Part shown: positions 10,481-18,966 of the stretch, piece after piece
How positions within the stretch are numbered: the first letter of the stretch is position 1
How the letters are laid out: every line of letters begins with the position of its first letter
NCBI RefSeq assembly: GCF_032248455.1
Contig: NZ_JAVTTP010000001.1
Location: forward strand, 3,756,001-3,820,000
Direction of reading: 5' to 3'
Source: Pricia mediterranea
Lineage (GTDB): Bacteria > Bacteroidota > Bacteroidia > Flavobacteriales > Flavobacteriaceae
Length of the DNA stretch: 64,000 nt
Program-made: the position numbers and the translations under genes
The notes under the pieces: model-generated
Told to the model about the DNA's origin: nothing
The model's database searches: none
The model's input: only the letters and a program-made list of their open reading frames with translations

Positions 10481-11104
10481 AATTTTGGTCTTACATTAGA
10501 TTGGTTATTTAACATTTCTTTAATATCGTGTGAATATATAATTTTTTTTCATATTGCTAACTGTTTATCTGAATTATTGAGCAAATTTGGAATTATCAAG
10601 AGTATTTAGCAAGAATTAGATTAATAATTGCGAGGTTTTATCGTATAAGAAGCAGATAATTCAATAATTGAAAATTTCTCGTCAGTCATGTCCGATTTGG
10701 CAAGAACATTGAATTTTGGTACTTCTCTCTAAATACTCTTCTAATTCTTCCCCCATAGAGAATATCAATTTTTACGAAAGAAGAGAGGTTGGGTTACGTG
10801 TTTCCTTTAACAAATCCTGGCTCGAAGCAGCTTGTTTCTGGCTGACGCCGATTTCATAATTCCCTGTCCCCAGAGTGGTGCCATAACCGGTTAGCTTTGA
10901 AACTTTCTGAACTTTGGGTAAGGACAAGTTCCGGAAAGAAAGTGCCGGTATGCATCATCAGGTCGCGCCCAGGCCCATGGTATTCTCAAAGTCAGCGCTT
11001 TTTTGATAAAACTGCCGAACATTTTCAGGGACAGGTGTTAATGGGCGGACGTTAAGAGGAACAAAATTCCAGGCTTTTATGTTTCCGTTTTTATTCTTCC
11101 GTTT
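10481..11104. other. 624-base gap upstream of susC, no clear gene
   Basis: The AT-rich half (10481-10790) should contain the susC promoter, but I found no perfect TTTG/TAnnTTTG pair. The half nearer 11100 is GC-richer and has short open stretches in different minus-strand frames (for example NVRPLTPVPENVRQFYQK near 11040 and LTGYGTTLGTGNYEIGVS near 10870). These could be remains of a decayed gene, but no frame is sustained and I recognise no family. Confidence 0.4.
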
Positions 11105-12223
11105 TTAGGACATTATTTTGTTAAGCATCCGCATCCAGTTGCCGTAGAAGATGTTTGCCCTGTCTTTGTCATTGTAGCCCCTTTTTTCTAGGATGGCATC
11201 GAATTTTCGGAGGTCCGCAATGGTATCGATGTCGTGGGGGGTCTGCTCGAGCCCGAAGAGGCCATCGAGATCACTGCCAAATCCTATATGTTCGCTGTTA
11301 CCTGCCATTAGACAGATATGATCGAAATGATCCACCAAAAGTTCCATGCGGATGTCACGTTCCTTGGGGTCATCCCTTCCCAATTTAAAATTGGGATAGA
11401 GCATCCAGGTATCTAGGGCACCCCCAACAATTCCCTTTCGCTCTATGATGCACCGGATTTGATCGTCGGAAAACTGCCGTTCCCCCGGAATGATGCTTCT
11501 GCAGTTCTGGTGACTGGCGACGACCGGGCCTTGAAAAATATCCAAGGCTTCAAAAAAACCGGTATCGGTCAGGTGGGTGAGATCCAATTGCAGCGGAAGT
11601 TGGTTCATTTCCTTGAGCAGGTCTTTCCCTAGGGGTGTCAATCCGCTTCCATCGGAATGGGTACCGGCGGCATACCGCCCCGGACCAAAATGGGAGATTC
11701 CGATAGAACGGAGTCCCAATTCATGGTAGGTATGGAGGTAATCCAGGTTGACGATGGAATCGGCGCCTTCGAGGGCGAGTACATAGCCAATCGGCTTATT
11801 GGCGTTATCGTTGGTATTTTCCGTCCATAATGCTATATGATCGGCCAATCCCTTTTTGGTGGTAATGGCTACCATCTCACCCGCGGCCTCCATCTCGCGG
11901 TACCAAGCCAATTGTCCTTGGGCATGGGCATAGGCCTGCCGGGGCGAATGCCAACCTTTCAAAGCCATAGTGTGCAAGGGGGAGCCCGTTTCGGAGTAGC
12001 GGGAAATTATTGTCGCTATTACAAGTCCGATATTGCCTTCCCGGAGGTCGGGTAAAGCTACGGTGCCCTGGCCGCGGTCTTGGTAGTCGTCCCATCCCAA
12101 CCTACGTTCCCTTTCCCGTATTTCGGCCACCGTACAGGTGAGATCGCGGTTCATGGTCATGGCGTTGGTGGCCAGGTCTAAATGGCCATCTACGATAAAG
12201 GGTACTTTGCTAGTCTCTTTCAC
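11105..12223 (-). CDS. Membrane dipeptidase family (peptidase M19)
   Basis: Zinc-dependent dipeptidase of the renal-dipeptidase family, about 372 residues from a GTG at 12223. An ATG at 12307 in the same frame would add 28 residues that do not resemble the family start. The metal-site pattern is present: the HxD of VDGHLDLA at the N-terminus, the bridging Glu in LALEGADSI, the His in LDLTHLTDTG and the His in VVASHQNCRS. A further marker is GFGSDLDGLFG near the C-terminus. No signal peptide is obvious with the GTG start, so it is probably cytoplasmic. It follows a 3-hydroxyacyl-CoA dehydrogenase gene on the same strand at about 230 bases. Substrate could be ordinary or D-containing dipeptides. 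Confidence 0.9.
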   Translation of the reverse strand: MKETSKVPFIVDGHLDLATNAMTMNRDLTCTVAEIRERERRLGWDDYQDRGQGTVALPDLREGNIGLVIATIISRYSETGSPLHTMALKGWHSPRQAYAHAQGQLAWYREMEAAGEMVAITTKKGLADHIALWTENTNDNANKPIGYVLALEGADSIVNLDYLHTYHELGLRSIGISHFGPGRYAAGTHSDGSGLTPLGKDLLKEMNQLPLQLDLTHLTDTGFFEALDIFQGPVVASHQNCRSIIPGERQFSDDQIRCIIERKGIVGGALDTWMLYPNFKLGRDDPKERDIRMELLVDHFDHICLMAGNSEHIGFGSDLDGLFGLEQTPHDIDTIADLRKFDAILEKRGYNDKDRANIFYGNWMRMLNKIMS

Positions 12224-12370
12224 GAGTTTCGATTTAGGTAATTGTGGAATAATTTTGCACTTAAAAATAGAAAGATTACAGAGCAAGGAATACTGGATAA
12301 AGACCATGTTTTTCTACTGGAAATATATGCTCTATTCAGTTTTCCGTATCGCCGCGTCAATTTATTCATC

Positions 12371-12457
12371 TTTGACCACTCCTTATCTTCTCTTTGTCTT
12401 TTCTCCGCTCTCCGCTATCTTCTCTGCGAGCCCTGCTCAAAGTTCACCTCTCACTTC
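12371..12457. repeat. Degenerate pyrimidine-rich repeat array
   Basis: The gap between two minus-strand genes is built of short variants of a tctcNNct-like word (tcttctctttg, ttttctccgctctccgct, cacctctcacttctcactg). It is one of five low-complexity intergenic arrays in this window, each with its own word. No function is evident. Confidence 0.5.
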
Positions 12458-13447
12458 TCACTGTTTTGGATTATTACTGTTCGAAATATCTTCCAGCTCC
12501 GCTGCATACTTCTTGGAAAGCCGGTTCATGTCAAAGGCAAATTTTTCAAAGGTTTCTTTCCATTTTTCGGCCTCTTCGGGAGTGTAGTCATAGAATCCTT
12601 TCCCGTTAAACACCCCGTTTCCGTTCGCTTTTGCGATGTCATCGATCAATTTGGGTACACTTTTCCGATTGCTCAATTCGGGAAACAGGTCTCCCATCAC
12701 GGCGTGATAGGCTTTCAACCCGGTAAGGTCCATATACCGAAAAAGTCCGCAGAAGGCCATCCATTGCCCCCCTGCGTTTTTACAGGCGCGGTCAACATCG
12801 GCAACCGTCGCGTAACCGTTCTCCACCAGATGGAACGCCTCTCGATACATGGCGTACATAATTCTATTGGTGATAAAACCTCGTACATCTTTTCGGACCA
12901 ACGTAGGCTCCTTGCCCCATTGCTTGGCGATTTCGTACAGTTGCTCCGCCCCTTCAATGGGACTCCGGTCTCCGCAGATGATTTCCAGAAACGGGGAGGT
13001 ATAGGCCGGTTCGGCCCAGTGCATTCCATAAAAACGTTCGGGGACCTCTAAATCGGCCTGAAGTATACTGATTGGAATGGCCGAGGTGTTCGAGGTTATC
13101 ATCACCTCGTGCGAAACAACTTGTTCTATCTTTTTAAAGACCTCGCGTTTGATATCCAGGTCTTCAACAACGCACTCTATTACCAACCAACATGATTTCA
13201 AATCCGCATAGTCGGTGGTAAAGTGGATATTCTCCATAAGTTCTTCCGGAGCTTTCCCCGTCAGCCCTTCCCCTTGGCACTTTTCTAGAAAGTGTCGGAT
13301 GCGTTTGGGGGCTTCTTTGTCCAGGTCCGACCCCATAGGGGCAACCGCAATTATTTTTTGGTCTTTTAGGGCCAGTGCGGCTGCGATACTCGTGCCCATA
13401 AGGCCCAGACCGATGATGCCGATGACCTTATTGTCGTTAATTTTCAT
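12458..13447 (-). CDS. 3-hydroxyacyl-CoA dehydrogenase family, NAD-dependent
   Basis: A 329-residue soluble dehydrogenase. The N-terminal Rossmann fold shows VIGIIGLGLMGTSIAAAL. The catalytic region TSNTSAIPIS ... YGMHWAEPAYTSPFLEI is equivalent to the usual HFFNP block, and a C-terminal helical domain begins near RGFITNRIMYAMYREAF. The replacement of the usual HFxNP by HWAEP suggests a paralogue acting on small hydroxy acids (L-carnitine or L-gulonate 3-dehydrogenase-like) rather than the beta-oxidation enzyme; that is inference. No beta-oxidation partner is nearby, and a dipeptidase gene follows. Confidence 0.85.
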   Translation of the reverse strand: MKINDNKVIGIIGLGLMGTSIAAALALKDQKIIAVAPMGSDLDKEAPKRIRHFLEKCQGEGLTGKAPEELMENIHFTTDYADLKSCWLVIECVVEDLDIKREVFKKIEQVVSHEVMITSNTSAIPISILQADLEVPERFYGMHWAEPAYTSPFLEIICGDRSPIEGAEQLYEIAKQWGKEPTLVRKDVRGFITNRIMYAMYREAFHLVENGYATVADVDRACKNAGGQWMAFCGLFRYMDLTGLKAYHAVMGDLFPELSNRKSVPKLIDDIAKANGNGVFNGKGFYDYTPEEAEKWKETFEKFAFDMNRLSKKYAAELEDISNSNNPKQ

Positions 13448-13624
13448 AGCTGTCCTGCATCCTATGTCTTTACTAGTTTGAGTAATTTATTCAAATTATC
13501 GGTAACTTTCAAAAATTTGTAATAGCTAAAACGAATAGTATAGTACAAATAATTATATTTATGCAAACACAAGGGGGGAAATCATCTCCAAACTATACAA
13601 AATAATCTACCAGAAATTAAGACT

Positions 13625-15031
13625 ATGAGCAAAACAGAATCCAGACGCCGATTTTTAACCTCGATTTCCATGCTTGCCGCAGGTACGGCCCTAGGGGGAG
13701 TTCCCGCCTTGAATTTTGGCTTGAAAAACCGAAAATTAAAGGTAGTCCTAGTCGGTACCGGCGTTCGCGGCACCTCGTTCTGGGGAAAACGGATCGTGGA
13801 TGAATTCTCCGATAGTATCGACTATGTGGGACTTTGCGATAATAATCCGGGTCGGTTGGCCTATGCCAAAGAATACATGGGAGTGTCGTGCGATACCTAT
13901 TCTGATTTTGACACCATGATTGCCGAAAACCGACCAGATCTGGTCATCGTGACCACTACCGATGCTACCCATCACCAATTTATCGTTCGGGGCCTGGAGC
14001 TCGGCTGTGATGTGCTTACCGAAAAACCCCTGACTACTGACGAACAGAAATGCCAGCAGATTTTAGATGCCGAACGCCGGTATGACAAAAATCTGATTGT
14101 GGGGTTCAACTACCGATGGAGCCCTTATAGCACCAAAATCAAGGAACTGTTGCAAAACGATACGATCGGAAAGATAACCTCGGTCGATTTCAATTGGTAT
14201 CTAAATACTTATCACGGAGCCTCCTATTTCCGGCGGTGGCACGGGTTGCGCGAGGTCGGTGGCACGTTATGGGTGCATAAGGCCACGCATCATTTTGATC
14301 TTTTAAATTGGTGGCTTGACTCCGATCCGGAAGAGGTCAGTGCCTACGGTGATCTTGAGCTTTACGGTAGCAATAATGAGTTCAGGGGCAATAATTGCAG
14401 GGATTGCGATTACAAATCCGAATGCAAATTCCATTGGGATATTACCAAAGACAAACGGATGATGGACCTTTACGTGAACAATGAACAATACGACGGGTAT
14501 ATAAGGGATAATTGTTTGTTCAGGAAGGAAATCAATATTTACGATAAAATGTCAGCCCAGATCAAGTACCGGAACAACACCCTGGTCAACTACTCTTTGA
14601 CGACCTATTCCCCTTTCGAGGGATGGAGGATTGCCTTTAACGGCACCAAGGGACGTATCGAGGCTTCGTTGGACATTCCTTATCACGAGCAGCAGCAATT
14701 AAGTCAAGATGAACTGCACGCCCTGGAAATGGACCAGGGCGATGCGGGCGAAAAGCGGTCCCAACCGATTATCGTTCATAAAGTATGGCAGGATTATGAG
14801 ACCGTTCAAGTGCCGTATTCAAGAGGAGGCCACGGAGGTGGCGACGAAAAGCTGCAAAACAAGATTTTCAAGAACCCCGAGGCCAAGGATCCTTTCGATA
14901 GGGCCGCTGGCATTCGGGACGGTGCCATGTCGATCCTTATCGGTATCGCGGCGCGAAAAAGTATAGAAAGCGGGGAGCCGGTGCGAATTGCGGAACTCAC
15001 CGATTTGGAGCCTCGGGCGGTGCGGTTGTAA
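13625..15031 (+). CDS. Gfo/Idh/MocA family oxidoreductase, Tat-exported
   Basis: A 468-residue NAD(P)-dependent sugar or inositol oxidoreductase. The start SRRRFLTSISMLAAGTALGG is a twin-arginine signal, so the protein probably works in the periplasm with pre-bound cofactor. The Rossmann motif KVVLVGTGVRGTSFWGKR and the family EKP motif (DVLTEKPLTTD) are present. A C-terminal substrate domain contains GGTLWVHKATHHFDLLNWW. An unusual Cys group (NNCRDCDYKSEC and later DNCLF) lies in the middle. It begins a plus-strand run with a CBM9-like protein and a lactonase, which fits oxidation of a sugar followed by lactone opening. Confidence 0.9.
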   Translation: MSKTESRRRFLTSISMLAAGTALGGVPALNFGLKNRKLKVVLVGTGVRGTSFWGKRIVDEFSDSIDYVGLCDNNPGRLAYAKEYMGVSCDTYSDFDTMIAENRPDLVIVTTTDATHHQFIVRGLELGCDVLTEKPLTTDEQKCQQILDAERRYDKNLIVGFNYRWSPYSTKIKELLQNDTIGKITSVDFNWYLNTYHGASYFRRWHGLREVGGTLWVHKATHHFDLLNWWLDSDPEEVSAYGDLELYGSNNEFRGNNCRDCDYKSECKFHWDITKDKRMMDLYVNNEQYDGYIRDNCLFRKEINIYDKMSAQIKYRNNTLVNYSLTTYSPFEGWRIAFNGTKGRIEASLDIPYHEQQQLSQDELHALEMDQGDAGEKRSQPIIVHKVWQDYETVQVPYSRGGHGGGDEKLQNKIFKNPEAKDPFDRAAGIRDGAMSILIGIAARKSIESGEPVRIAELTDLEPRAVRL

Positions 15032-15119
15032 AGCCTAAAGTTTGTCTCCGTGTTTTTTTTTGCGGATTTGGCTTTATGACAGCTCGCAAAAGAGTTACGA
15101 TATCCTTAATGAAAGCAGC

Positions 15120-15848
15120 ATGAAAATAACTATACTAATGGCCATGGCGGTTTTTTTATCGCCGGCAAATAAACACTATATGGGAGGGCAGAAGGATAAA
15201 AAGTTGATCGTTACCGAGATTGAGCACGACGGCGAGGCCGACTTGGTCGAGGTTTCCGCACTTTTGGAAGCTCGGACCGAACTGAATGCCATCGATGTCG
15301 TAAATTGGGATGCTTTTCCCTACGCTCCGAAGGTCGAATTCAGGATTGCCCGTAATAAAAACGACATTTGGCTGAAATACTATGTGACCGAAGCGCATAT
15401 TTTGGCCAAAAATACCGAGCCCAATTCCGCGGTATCGAAGGACAGCTGTGTGGAATTCTTCTTCGACCCCTTGGGGGATGGCAACTATTATAACTTCGAA
15501 ATCAACTGCATCGGTACCGTCCACCTGGCCTATGGGCCCGGTCGCCACCAAAGGGAGTTTGTGGATCCCGAGGTAATACGAAAGCATATCAGGACGGCAT
15601 CCTCTTTGGGCGATCGACCGTTTTCTGAAAAAAAAGGGGGCCATAGCTGGGAAATGACCGTTATCATTCCCGCAGCGGTCATGACCTTTAACAAGGGGCT
15701 TTCTTTAGAAGGAAGCAAGGCAAAATCCAACTTTTACAAATGCGGGGACGCCATGTCCAAAAAACATTATGTGACCTGGAACCCCATAGCCACGGAGGAT
15801 CCCGATTACCACAGGCCCGAATATTTTGGGGATTTGATTTTTGAATAG
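15120..15848 (+). CDS. Exported carbohydrate-binding (CBM9/DOMON-like) protein
   Basis: About 242 residues from the ATG at 15120, which places a hydrophobic signal (MKITILMAMAVFLSPANK) at the N-terminus; a longer in-frame start at 15042 would bury it. The body matches the CBM9-like fold found in Bacteroidota: WDAFPYAPKVEFRIARNKND, SCVEFFFDPLGDGNYYNFEIN, GGHSWEMTVIIPA and a C-terminal RPEYFGDLIFE. Such proteins bind sugar ends without catalysis. It follows the Gfo/Idh/MocA gene by about 90 bases and is probably co-transcribed with it. Confidence 0.85.
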   Translation: MKITILMAMAVFLSPANKHYMGGQKDKKLIVTEIEHDGEADLVEVSALLEARTELNAIDVVNWDAFPYAPKVEFRIARNKNDIWLKYYVTEAHILAKNTEPNSAVSKDSCVEFFFDPLGDGNYYNFEINCIGTVHLAYGPGRHQREFVDPEVIRKHIRTASSLGDRPFSEKKGGHSWEMTVIIPAAVMTFNKGLSLEGSKAKSNFYKCGDAMSKKHYVTWNPIATEDPDYHRPEYFGDLIFE

Positions 15849-15997
15849 GGCATCCCATTAAAGTCTTGAAGGTAGACCAGCGTTCGGGAGCTTGGTTTTT
15901 GAACAAATGGGTATCCTAAGACAACTATTTGAAAGACTGAAACAGTCTCAAATTTCCTTTTCGGGGTGTAATGGAATATCCCTTTAAAACCATGATT

Positions 15998-16960
15998 ATG
16001 AACATCCGAACCATCGGTAATCCCATCACCATAATGGCACTCCTTTTAATATTCGGGTGCAAAGATAAATCCGAACAGAACAAAGAAACCTCTACGGAGA
16101 CCCCAATCGAAAAACAGGACAGCATGCAACTATACAGAAGCGAGATCTTTACCGAACCCGGCGGATTTCCATCGGGTATCGAAGGGCCGGCAGTGGCCGC
16201 CGATGGTACATTATACGCCGTGAACTTTGAAAAACCTGGTACGATAGGGCGCGTAACCCCCGGAGGAAAAGTGGATTTATTTGTTACCCTGCCGGACGGA
16301 AGTACGGGTAACGGCATCCGCTTCGACCAAAGTGGCGACATGCTGATCGCGGATTATACCGGGCATAACATCCTAACGGTGGATATGGACACCAAGGAAA
16401 TCGACGTGTTCGCGCATAACAATAAAATGAACCAGCCCAACGACATCGCTATCTCGGATTCCGATATTCTTTTTGCCAGTGATCCTGACTGGGAGCATTC
16501 CACCGGGCAAATTTGGCGTATCGATACGGACGGTAGCTTCACCCTGCTCGAAGCCGATATGGGCACTACCAACGGCATCGAGGTGAGCCCCGATAACAAG
16601 ACGCTTTACGTCAACGAGTCGGTGCAGCGTAACGTGTGGGCGTACGACCTTTCCCCCGAAGGCAACATCGATAACAAACGGTTGCTCATCAAATTCGATG
16701 ATTTCGGAATGGACGGAATGCGCTGCGACGTAAAGGGAAATTTATATATTACCCGGCACGGCAAAGGCACCGTAGTTAAGGTATCGCCCGACGGGGATGT
16801 GCTTGAGGAGATATTTCTGACGGGTAAACAAGCCTCGAACATCGCATTCGGCGGGGAAGACGGAACTCTTGCTTACGTCACCCTGCAGGATACGGGCAAC
16901 ATCGACCGCTTTAGGGTCGAGCACCCCGGCCGGGCGTTCGCGCTAAAAAATAAGAAGTGA
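15998..16960 (+). CDS. SMP-30/gluconolactonase-like lipoprotein
   Basis: A six-bladed beta-propeller hydrolase of the SMP-30/gluconolactonase/LRE family, about 320 residues from the ATG at 15998; other ATGs at 15971 and 15992 are in frame. A lipoprotein signal ends ALLLIFGC. Family features include GIEGPAVAADGTLYAVNF, NGIRFDQSGDMLIADY, NQPNDIAISDSDILFASDP, TNGIEVSPDNKTLYVNES and GMDGMRCDVKGNLYITRHG, which supply the metal-site Glu, Asn and Asp. It probably opens a sugar lactone in the periplasm, following the oxidoreductase upstream. Substrate identity is inference. It converges with the symporter gene, whose stop is 18 bases away. Confidence 0.9.
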   Translation: MNIRTIGNPITIMALLLIFGCKDKSEQNKETSTETPIEKQDSMQLYRSEIFTEPGGFPSGIEGPAVAADGTLYAVNFEKPGTIGRVTPGGKVDLFVTLPDGSTGNGIRFDQSGDMLIADYTGHNILTVDMDTKEIDVFAHNNKMNQPNDIAISDSDILFASDPDWEHSTGQIWRIDTDGSFTLLEADMGTTNGIEVSPDNKTLYVNESVQRNVWAYDLSPEGNIDNKRLLIKFDDFGMDGMRCDVKGNLYITRHGKGTVVKVSPDGDVLEEIFLTGKQASNIAFGGEDGTLAYVTLQDTGNIDRFRVEHPGRAFALKNKK

Positions 16961-16978
16961 AAAAGTACGCCCCGTCTT

Positions 16979-18715
16979 TTATCGTTCTCCCACCGGGGGG
17001 TTTTTCAGCAACCGGTCAAAACCTTCGAAAACCAGGGCGATAGAGATAACCAGGGCCGATCCGATGAAGTTGAGCCATAGATAGCTCAGCTTTTCCTCGC
17101 CCTCGGGGTAGGCAAAAATCAGGGTGTAGAACAATACGAAAATAATCAGCTGGGTCAGAATGGCGGCAAAGAAAACCGCGTTTCCCTTAACGAACCGAAA
17201 GAAGAAGGCCAAGAGAAATATACCCAGTACATTACCGTAGAAAATAGATCCGATAATGTTGACCAGCTGGATCAGATTATCAAAAAGGTCGGCAATACTG
17301 GCTATTCCGATGGCTATTAGGCCCCATACAAGGGTGAAGCCTTTTGTAGCCAGAACGTAATGGCGCTCCGTGAAAACTCCCTTTTTGTTCCTTTTATACA
17401 AATCCAACGCTGTGATGGTACCCAAAGCGTTCAGTTCGGATGCGGTCGATGACATGGCGGCCGATAAGATTACGGCCAATAGGAGCCCGATCAAGCCTTG
17501 GGGAAGGTTGTGGAGTATAAAGTGGATGAACACATAGTCTTTATCGTTGGTCTCTACAACGCTGTCCGCCTCCGTGATAAGGGCTTTGGCGGCGGCTCGG
17601 TTGGTGCTGTCCTTTTTATTCAGGGCGATAATCTCTGCCTTAGCCTCTTCGACGGCAGTGTATTCCTTGAGCTCAAGGGCGGCGGAGAACTTGTTCTGTG
17701 CCATTTTCTTTTCCTCCTCGAGTTGATACTGTCCCTCTTGCAGTATCTCATAATCTTTTGCATACGGCGATTCCATCACCGCATTGGTGGCAGATGGATT
17801 GAAATTTAGGGGAGAGGGATTGTACTGGTAAAAAACGAAGACCATGACGCCGACCAGAAGGATGAAGAACTGCATGGGAATCTTAAAAATTGCGTTAAAA
17901 ACCAGGCCCAGCTGGCTTTCACGCATCGATTTTCCGGAAAGATAGCGTTGCACCTGACTTTGGTCCGTTCCGAAATAGGCCAAGGCCAAAAAAAGACCTC
18001 CGGTAATACCGCTCCAAAAGGTATAACGGCTGGAGGTATCGAAACTAAAATCTAGAATTTGCAGTTTGTTACTGGCCCCCGCGATCTTTAGGGCCTTTCC
18101 CATATCAATATCAGCCGGAAGGTATCCCAGGATAAAGAAGAAGGTCACGAACATCCCGGTCATGATGATGAACATCTGTTGTTTTTGGGTAACGCTGACC
18201 GCTTTGGTGCCTCCGGATACGGTGTATATGATGACCAACACCCCGATAATGATGTTGAGGGTACGCAGGTGCCAACCGAGAATGGCCGATAAGATGATTG
18301 ACGGAGCGAAAATAGTAATTCCTGCTGCCAGTCCCCTTTGGATTAAAAAGAGGATAGCGGCCAATGAGCGGGTCTTAAGATCGAAGCGGTTTTCAAGAAA
18401 TTCGTAGGCGGTGTACACTTTCAGCCGATGGTAGAGGGGCACGAATACCAGACAGATGATGATCATGGCCAAGGGCAGTCCGAAATAGAACTGCACAAAT
18501 CCCAAGCCGTCATGAAAAGCCTGTCCTGGCGTAGATAGAAAGGTGATGGCACTGGCCTGCGTGGCCATGACCGATAGTCCGATCGTCCACCACTTCGCAT
18601 CCTTTCCCCCTCCGACATAGTCATCGACGTTTTTGCTGCCGCGGGTGCGCCAGACGCCGTAAGACACTATAAACAGCAGCGTACCTGATAATATGGTCCA
18701 GTCAAGCGTGCTCAT
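16979..18715 (-). CDS. Sodium:solute symporter (SSS family)
   Basis: A 578-residue inner-membrane transporter with about 13-14 hydrophobic segments. The SSS pattern is clear: the GGKDAKWWTIGLSVMATQAS block, ITFLSTPGQAFHDG, AYEFLENRFDLKTRSLA, and AAMSSTASELNALGTIT at the conserved sodium site. A charged, helix-forming loop of roughly 85 residues (ILQEGQYQLEEEKKMAQNK ... LITEADSVVETNDKDYV) interrupts the second half and is longer than in many homologues. The start codon follows the stop of a 33-codon membrane ORF with no spacer (TAAATG), so translation of the two is coupled. The likely substrate is a sugar or sugar acid, given the lactonase and PIG-L genes alongside. Confidence 0.93.
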   Translation of the reverse strand: MSTLDWTILSGTLLFIVSYGVWRTRGSKNVDDYVGGGKDAKWWTIGLSVMATQASAITFLSTPGQAFHDGLGFVQFYFGLPLAMIIICLVFVPLYHRLKVYTAYEFLENRFDLKTRSLAAILFLIQRGLAAGITIFAPSIILSAILGWHLRTLNIIIGVLVIIYTVSGGTKAVSVTQKQQMFIIMTGMFVTFFFILGYLPADIDMGKALKIAGASNKLQILDFSFDTSSRYTFWSGITGGLFLALAYFGTDQSQVQRYLSGKSMRESQLGLVFNAIFKIPMQFFILLVGVMVFVFYQYNPSPLNFNPSATNAVMESPYAKDYEILQEGQYQLEEEKKMAQNKFSAALELKEYTAVEEAKAEIIALNKKDSTNRAAAKALITEADSVVETNDKDYVFIHFILHNLPQGLIGLLLAVILSAAMSSTASELNALGTITALDLYKRNKKGVFTERHYVLATKGFTLVWGLIAIGIASIADLFDNLIQLVNIIGSIFYGNVLGIFLLAFFFRFVKGNAVFFAAILTQLIIFVLFYTLIFAYPEGEEKLSYLWLNFIGSALVISIALVFEGFDRLLKNPPVGER

Positions 18716-18817
18716 TTAGGTAAAGGCTGTCATCAGGTAGCTAAATACCAGAACATAGATGATGTTCAATACGAGCACCAAGGTATATTCTTTTTTCCAA
18801 TCGAATTTATCGAGCAT
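18716..18817 (-). CDS. 33-residue single-pass membrane protein coupled to the symporter
   Basis: A short frame begins with ATG at 18815-18817 and ends with TAA at 18716-18718, immediately before the symporter ATG. The product starts MLDKFDWKKEYTLVLVLN and continues IIYVLVFSYLMTAFT: a charged cytosolic N-terminus followed by one hydrophobic span. The stop-start junction without spacer indicates translational coupling. Some SSS transporters in other bacteria have tiny partner subunits (DUF4212, DUF485 and DUF997 types); this one is shorter and I do not recognise a family. A role as symporter accessory subunit is inference. Confidence 0.6.
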   Translation of the reverse strand: MLDKFDWKKEYTLVLVLNIIYVLVFSYLMTAFT

Positions 18818-18834
18818 GGTGGGGGTGGATGATG

Positions 18835-18964
18835 ATTAAAAATTATTAATTACAAATTACTAGTTATTGATTGTTAATTGATTATCAATTATTTGTTTCT
18901 GTTAATTCGGCCCATGTCGCACTACTTAACACGCTGTACTTAATACTCAATACTTAATACTCAA
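18835..18964. repeat. AT-rich degenerate array with a perfect 14-bp tandem pair
   Basis: The gap between the PIG-L stop and the small membrane ORF contains many variants of attattaatta/ttgattgttaattg. It ends with two perfect tandem copies of tacttaatactcaa (18937-18950 and 18951-18964) that abut the PIG-L stop codon. No gene is visible. Confidence 0.7.
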
Positions 18965-18966
18965 TA

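Noticed and set aside
10790-11085. Possible remnant of a protein gene on the minus strand
   Set aside because: Short peptide-like stretches occur in all three frames, none longer than about 40 codons, and none matches a family I know. Not enough to call a pseudogene.
12242-13051. 269-codon plus-strand open frame over the 3-hydroxyacyl-CoA dehydrogenase
   Set aside because: It lies antisense to a gene with clear Rossmann and family motifs; its own translation shows no domain.
18835-18964. CRISPR array
   Set aside because: The repeats are degenerate, tandem and lack spacers of constant length; no cas genes are in the window. The same applies to the other arrays.
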